Source: Streptomyces sp. R33 (GTDB taxonomy: Bacteria; Actinomycetota; Actinomycetes; Streptomycetales; Streptomycetaceae). Taken from it: a stretch of 64,000 nucleotides of DNA. The notes beneath the pieces were generated by a model. It did no database searches. It was not told the origin of the DNA and saw nothing but the letters and a program-made list of their open reading frames with translations. Location: assembly GCF_041200175.1 (NCBI RefSeq), contig NZ_CP165727.1, forward strand, positions 6,513,501 through 6,577,500, written 5' to 3'. Positions 61,874 through 64,000 of this stretch are shown here, in pieces. Both the position numbers and the translations under genes were made by a program. Positions within the stretch are counted from its first letter, which is position 1. Each line of letters opens with the position of its first letter.

Positions 61874-63529
61874 ATGTCGGGGACGAACGCGGCCGCCTTC
61901 CGGCTGCGGCTGCACGCCGCCTCCGGCGGTACCAACCGCTGGCTCGTCCTCGCGGTCCTCTGCGTCAGCCTGGTCCTCGTCGCGCTCGACGCGACGATCC
62001 TGCACGTCGCCGTCCCCTCCGTCACCGAGGACCTGCGCCCGGGCTCGATCGAGCTCCTGTGGATCGTCGACGCCTATCCCCTGGTCTGCGCCGCCCTCCT
62101 GATCCTCTTCGGCACCCTCGGCGACCGGGTCGGCCGCCGCCGGATACTCCTGATCGGATACGGGCTCTTCGGTGCGGCCTCCGCCCTGGCGGCCCTCGCC
62201 GACAACGCCCAGGTCCTGATCGCCGCCCGCGCCCTGCTCGGTGTCGGCGGCGCGATGATCATGCCCGCCACCCTGTCGATCCTGCGGCAGGTCTTCCCCG
62301 ACCGGCGCGAGCGGGCCCTCGCCATCGGTATCTGGACCGCCGTCGCCGCCATCGGCGCGGCCAGCGGGCCGGTGCTCGGCGGCTTCCTCGTCCAGCACTT
62401 CTGGTGGGGCTCGGTCTTCTTGATCAACATCCCGCTGATGGCGCTCATCCTGCCGCTCGGGCGCTGGCTGCTGCCCGAGTCGAAGGGGGCCTGCGACGGG
62501 CCCTGGGACGTGCTCGGCGCGCTGATGGCCGCCGGCGGTGTGCTCGGCGTGGTCCTCGGGGTCAAGCGGATCGGCGCGGAGCGCCGGCTCCTCGACGCCG
62601 AGGCGCTGGTGCCGCTGGTGCTGGGCGCGGTGCTGCTGATCCTCTTCGTCCGGCGGCAGAAGCGGCGTACGCACCCGCTCATCGACATGCGGATGTTCTC
62701 GCGCGCCGCCTTCTCGACGTCCGTCGGGTGCATCGTGCTCGCCATGCTGGCGCTGGTCGGTCTGGAGCTGATCGCGGTCCAGTACCTCCAGCTGGTGCTG
62801 CACCTCAGCCCGCTGGAGACCGGACTGCGGCTGCTGCCGCTCACCTTCGCCGCGATGGCCGCAGGCGCCACCGGGTCGTACACGCTGGCCCGGATCGGGC
62901 CGCGCACGATGGTGTCGCTCGGCTTCGTGCTGACGGCGTTCGCCGTGCTGCTGCTGACGTTCATGGGGCAGCACGACCGGCCGGTGCTCCTCACCGTCGG
63001 GTTCATCGTGCTCGGCTTCGGTCTGCAGACCACGCTGTTCGCGGCGTACGAGTCGATGCTGAGCGAGGCCCCCGCGGACACGGCCGGCGGTGCGGCCTCC
63101 ATAGGCGAGACCTCGTACCAGCTGGGCGCGGGGATGGGCATCGCGCTGCTCGGCAGTGTCATGAACGCGGCCTATGCGCCGGGGCTGCTGCACGTGCCGG
63201 GGGTCTCGGCCTCGGATGCGGCGGGGGCGGCGAACTCTCTGGGCGAGGCGTACCAGATCGCGGGGGCCCTCGGGGGCGCTGCGGGTGATGCGCTGTACGC
63301 GGCGGCGCGGCACTCGTTCGTGCACGGGCTGCACGTCACTCTCGTGGTCAGTGCGGGGTTGCTGCTGGCGGGGGCCGTGATGGCGCTGAAGCTGCCGCGG
63401 GCCATGGAGTGTGCGGAGCCTGCCGAGCGCGGCGCCGATCCCGTACGGCTTCCCGCCCAGGCGGGGCCCGATGCCCAGCGCGTCTGCGCCCCGGCGGCGG
63501 ACCGCGACCGGGCCGTCCGCCCGGCCTGA
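61874..63529 (+). CDS. MFS drug/proton antiporter (DHA2/EmrB-QacA family)
   Basis: 551 residues with about 14 membrane segments. DATILHVAVPSVTEDL is the DHA2 motif D1 (residues ~40-55), and GDRVGRRRILLIGYGLFG is motif A. Motif C-like GAASGPVLGGFL follows. It exports drugs or metabolites in exchange for protons. The ATG at 61874 is supported by GGGAGG at 8 nt; the longer frame from 61775 is unlikely. Confidence 0.94.
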   Translation: MSGTNAAAFRLRLHAASGGTNRWLVLAVLCVSLVLVALDATILHVAVPSVTEDLRPGSIELLWIVDAYPLVCAALLILFGTLGDRVGRRRILLIGYGLFGAASALAALADNAQVLIAARALLGVGGAMIMPATLSILRQVFPDRRERALAIGIWTAVAAIGAASGPVLGGFLVQHFWWGSVFLINIPLMALILPLGRWLLPESKGACDGPWDVLGALMAAGGVLGVVLGVKRIGAERRLLDAEALVPLVLGAVLLILFVRRQKRRTHPLIDMRMFSRAAFSTSVGCIVLAMLALVGLELIAVQYLQLVLHLSPLETGLRLLPLTFAAMAAGATGSYTLARIGPRTMVSLGFVLTAFAVLLLTFMGQHDRPVLLTVGFIVLGFGLQTTLFAAYESMLSEAPADTAGGAASIGETSYQLGAGMGIALLGSVMNAAYAPGLLHVPGVSASDAAGAANSLGEAYQIAGALGGAAGDALYAAARHSFVHGLHVTLVVSAGLLLAGAVMALKLPRAMECAEPAERGADPVRLPAQAGPDAQRVCAPAADRDRAVRPA

Positions 63530-63629
63530 CGCCGCCTGCCGGACTGAAGTCGGGGGTGGACCGCGGGCGGGTGCGAGGACAAACTTGCACCGCTAGGTTT
63601 TGAACCGCAGGTCCGCATCAGGAGGCGCC

Positions 63630-64000
63630 GTGCCCTTCGTACCCACCGATCCGCTCGGGCTCGACGAGCTCCTCGCGCCCGAGGACCTCGCCATCCGCGA
63701 CACCGTGCGCGGCTGGGCCGCCGACCGCGTGCTCCCGCACATCGCCGGCTGGTACGAGAGCGGCGAGCTGCCCGGGATCCGGGAGCTGGCCAGGGAGCTC
63801 GGCGGGCTCGGGGCGCTCGGGATGTCGCTGGAGGGGTACGGCTGCGCCGGGGCCTCCGCCGTGCAGTACGGGCTCGCCTGCCTCGAGCTGGAAGCCGCCG
63901 ACTCCGGGATCCGGTCCCTCGTCTCGGTGCAGGGCTCGCTCGCCATGTACGCGATCTGGAAGTACGGCTCCGAGGAGCAGAAGCAGCGCTGGCTCCCCGG
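63630..64000 (+). CDS. Acyl-CoA dehydrogenase (glutaryl-CoA dehydrogenase-like), 5' part
   Basis: Partial: the first ~123 residues, cut by the window end. The N-terminal helical domain reads FVPTDPLGLDELLAPEDLAI, and the later SVQGSLAMYAIWKYGSEEQK resembles glutaryl-CoA dehydrogenases. FAD and substrate residues lie beyond the window. The GTG at 63630 has AGGAGG 5-6 nt upstream. A quasi-palindrome AAACTT-N8-AGGTTT (63581-63600) lies upstream. Confidence 0.93.
   Translation, partial: MPFVPTDPLGLDELLAPEDLAIRDTVRGWAADRVLPHIAGWYESGELPGIRELARELGGLGALGMSLEGYGCAGASAVQYGLACLELEAADSGIRSLVSVQGSLAMYAIWKYGSEEQKQRWLP

Overview
The window is a high-GC chromosomal segment from a Streptomyces-like actinomycete. 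Evidence for this is the very GC-rich third codon positions, frequent GTG starts, many 4-base ATGA/GTGA gene overlaps, an iron box of the DmdR/IdeR type, and actinobacterial families such as an Rpf-like transglycosylase and TlyA. From memory, and unverified, the gene order (TlyA, NAD kinase, RecN ... PyrG ... Ald, ParA, ScpA, ScpB, RluB ... TyrA, Cmk, acyltransferase, Der) matches a conserved Streptomyces core segment.

Layout. 1-2.8 kb: the 3' part of a 23S rRNA gene, a 5S gene and a strong terminator. 2.9-10.8 kb: an RGG/RDD-repeat TPR protein, a DUF1015 protein, a HAD phosphatase and an iron-box-controlled siderophore ABC importer (two permeases and an ATPase). 10.8-16.5 kb: an SCP2-like protein, then the tlyA-nadK-recN run and a glycosyltransferase. 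16.5-21.6 kb (minus strand): a PucR regulator with an FAD oxidoreductase, and a GH15 glucoamylase-like enzyme. 22-28 kb: pyrG, a Nudix hydrolase, a STAND-like TPR ATPase with an arginine in its Walker A motif, and ald. 28-33.7 kb: a chromosome-maintenance group (ParA, a small putative DNA-binding partner, ScpA, ScpB) followed by an RluB-type pseudouridine synthase with a long glycine-rich N-terminus.

33.8-37.3 kb is a compact NAD(+) salvage operon: PnuC, NadR, NrtR and a DraG-like ADP-ribosylglycohydrolase, each overlapping the next by 4 bases. It is preceded by a palindrome (ATAGTCA-N3-TGACTAT) that is very probably the NrtR operator, which suggests autoregulation by an ADP-ribose-sensing repressor.

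37.3-49 kb is the accessory island and the most interesting part. A 2132-residue secreted Rhs/YD-repeat protein (minus strand) ends in an HExxH metallopeptidase-like toxin tip. Its stop codon overlaps the start of an 89-residue zinc-ribbon protein, the likely immunity factor. The DNA of the tip and the immunity gene looks poorer in GC than the Rhs body. Divergent from the Rhs gene is a 1556-residue secreted protein with FG-GAP/VCBS repeats and five tectonin/PLL-like lectin repeats.

49-64 kb returns to core genes: an RlaP-like nucleotidyltransferase, a Tat Rieske lipoprotein and a DUF952 protein (minus strand); tyrA, cmk, an acyltransferase and der (plus strand); then two hypotheticals, an Rpf/LysM protein, a WYL regulator, a PAP2 phosphatase, a PIG-V-like mannosyltransferase, an MFS exporter and the start of an acyl-CoA dehydrogenase cut by the window end. 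Several gene junctions carry short tandem repeats of 6, 7, 9, 12 or 13 nt. I found no CRISPR array, tRNA gene or transposase.
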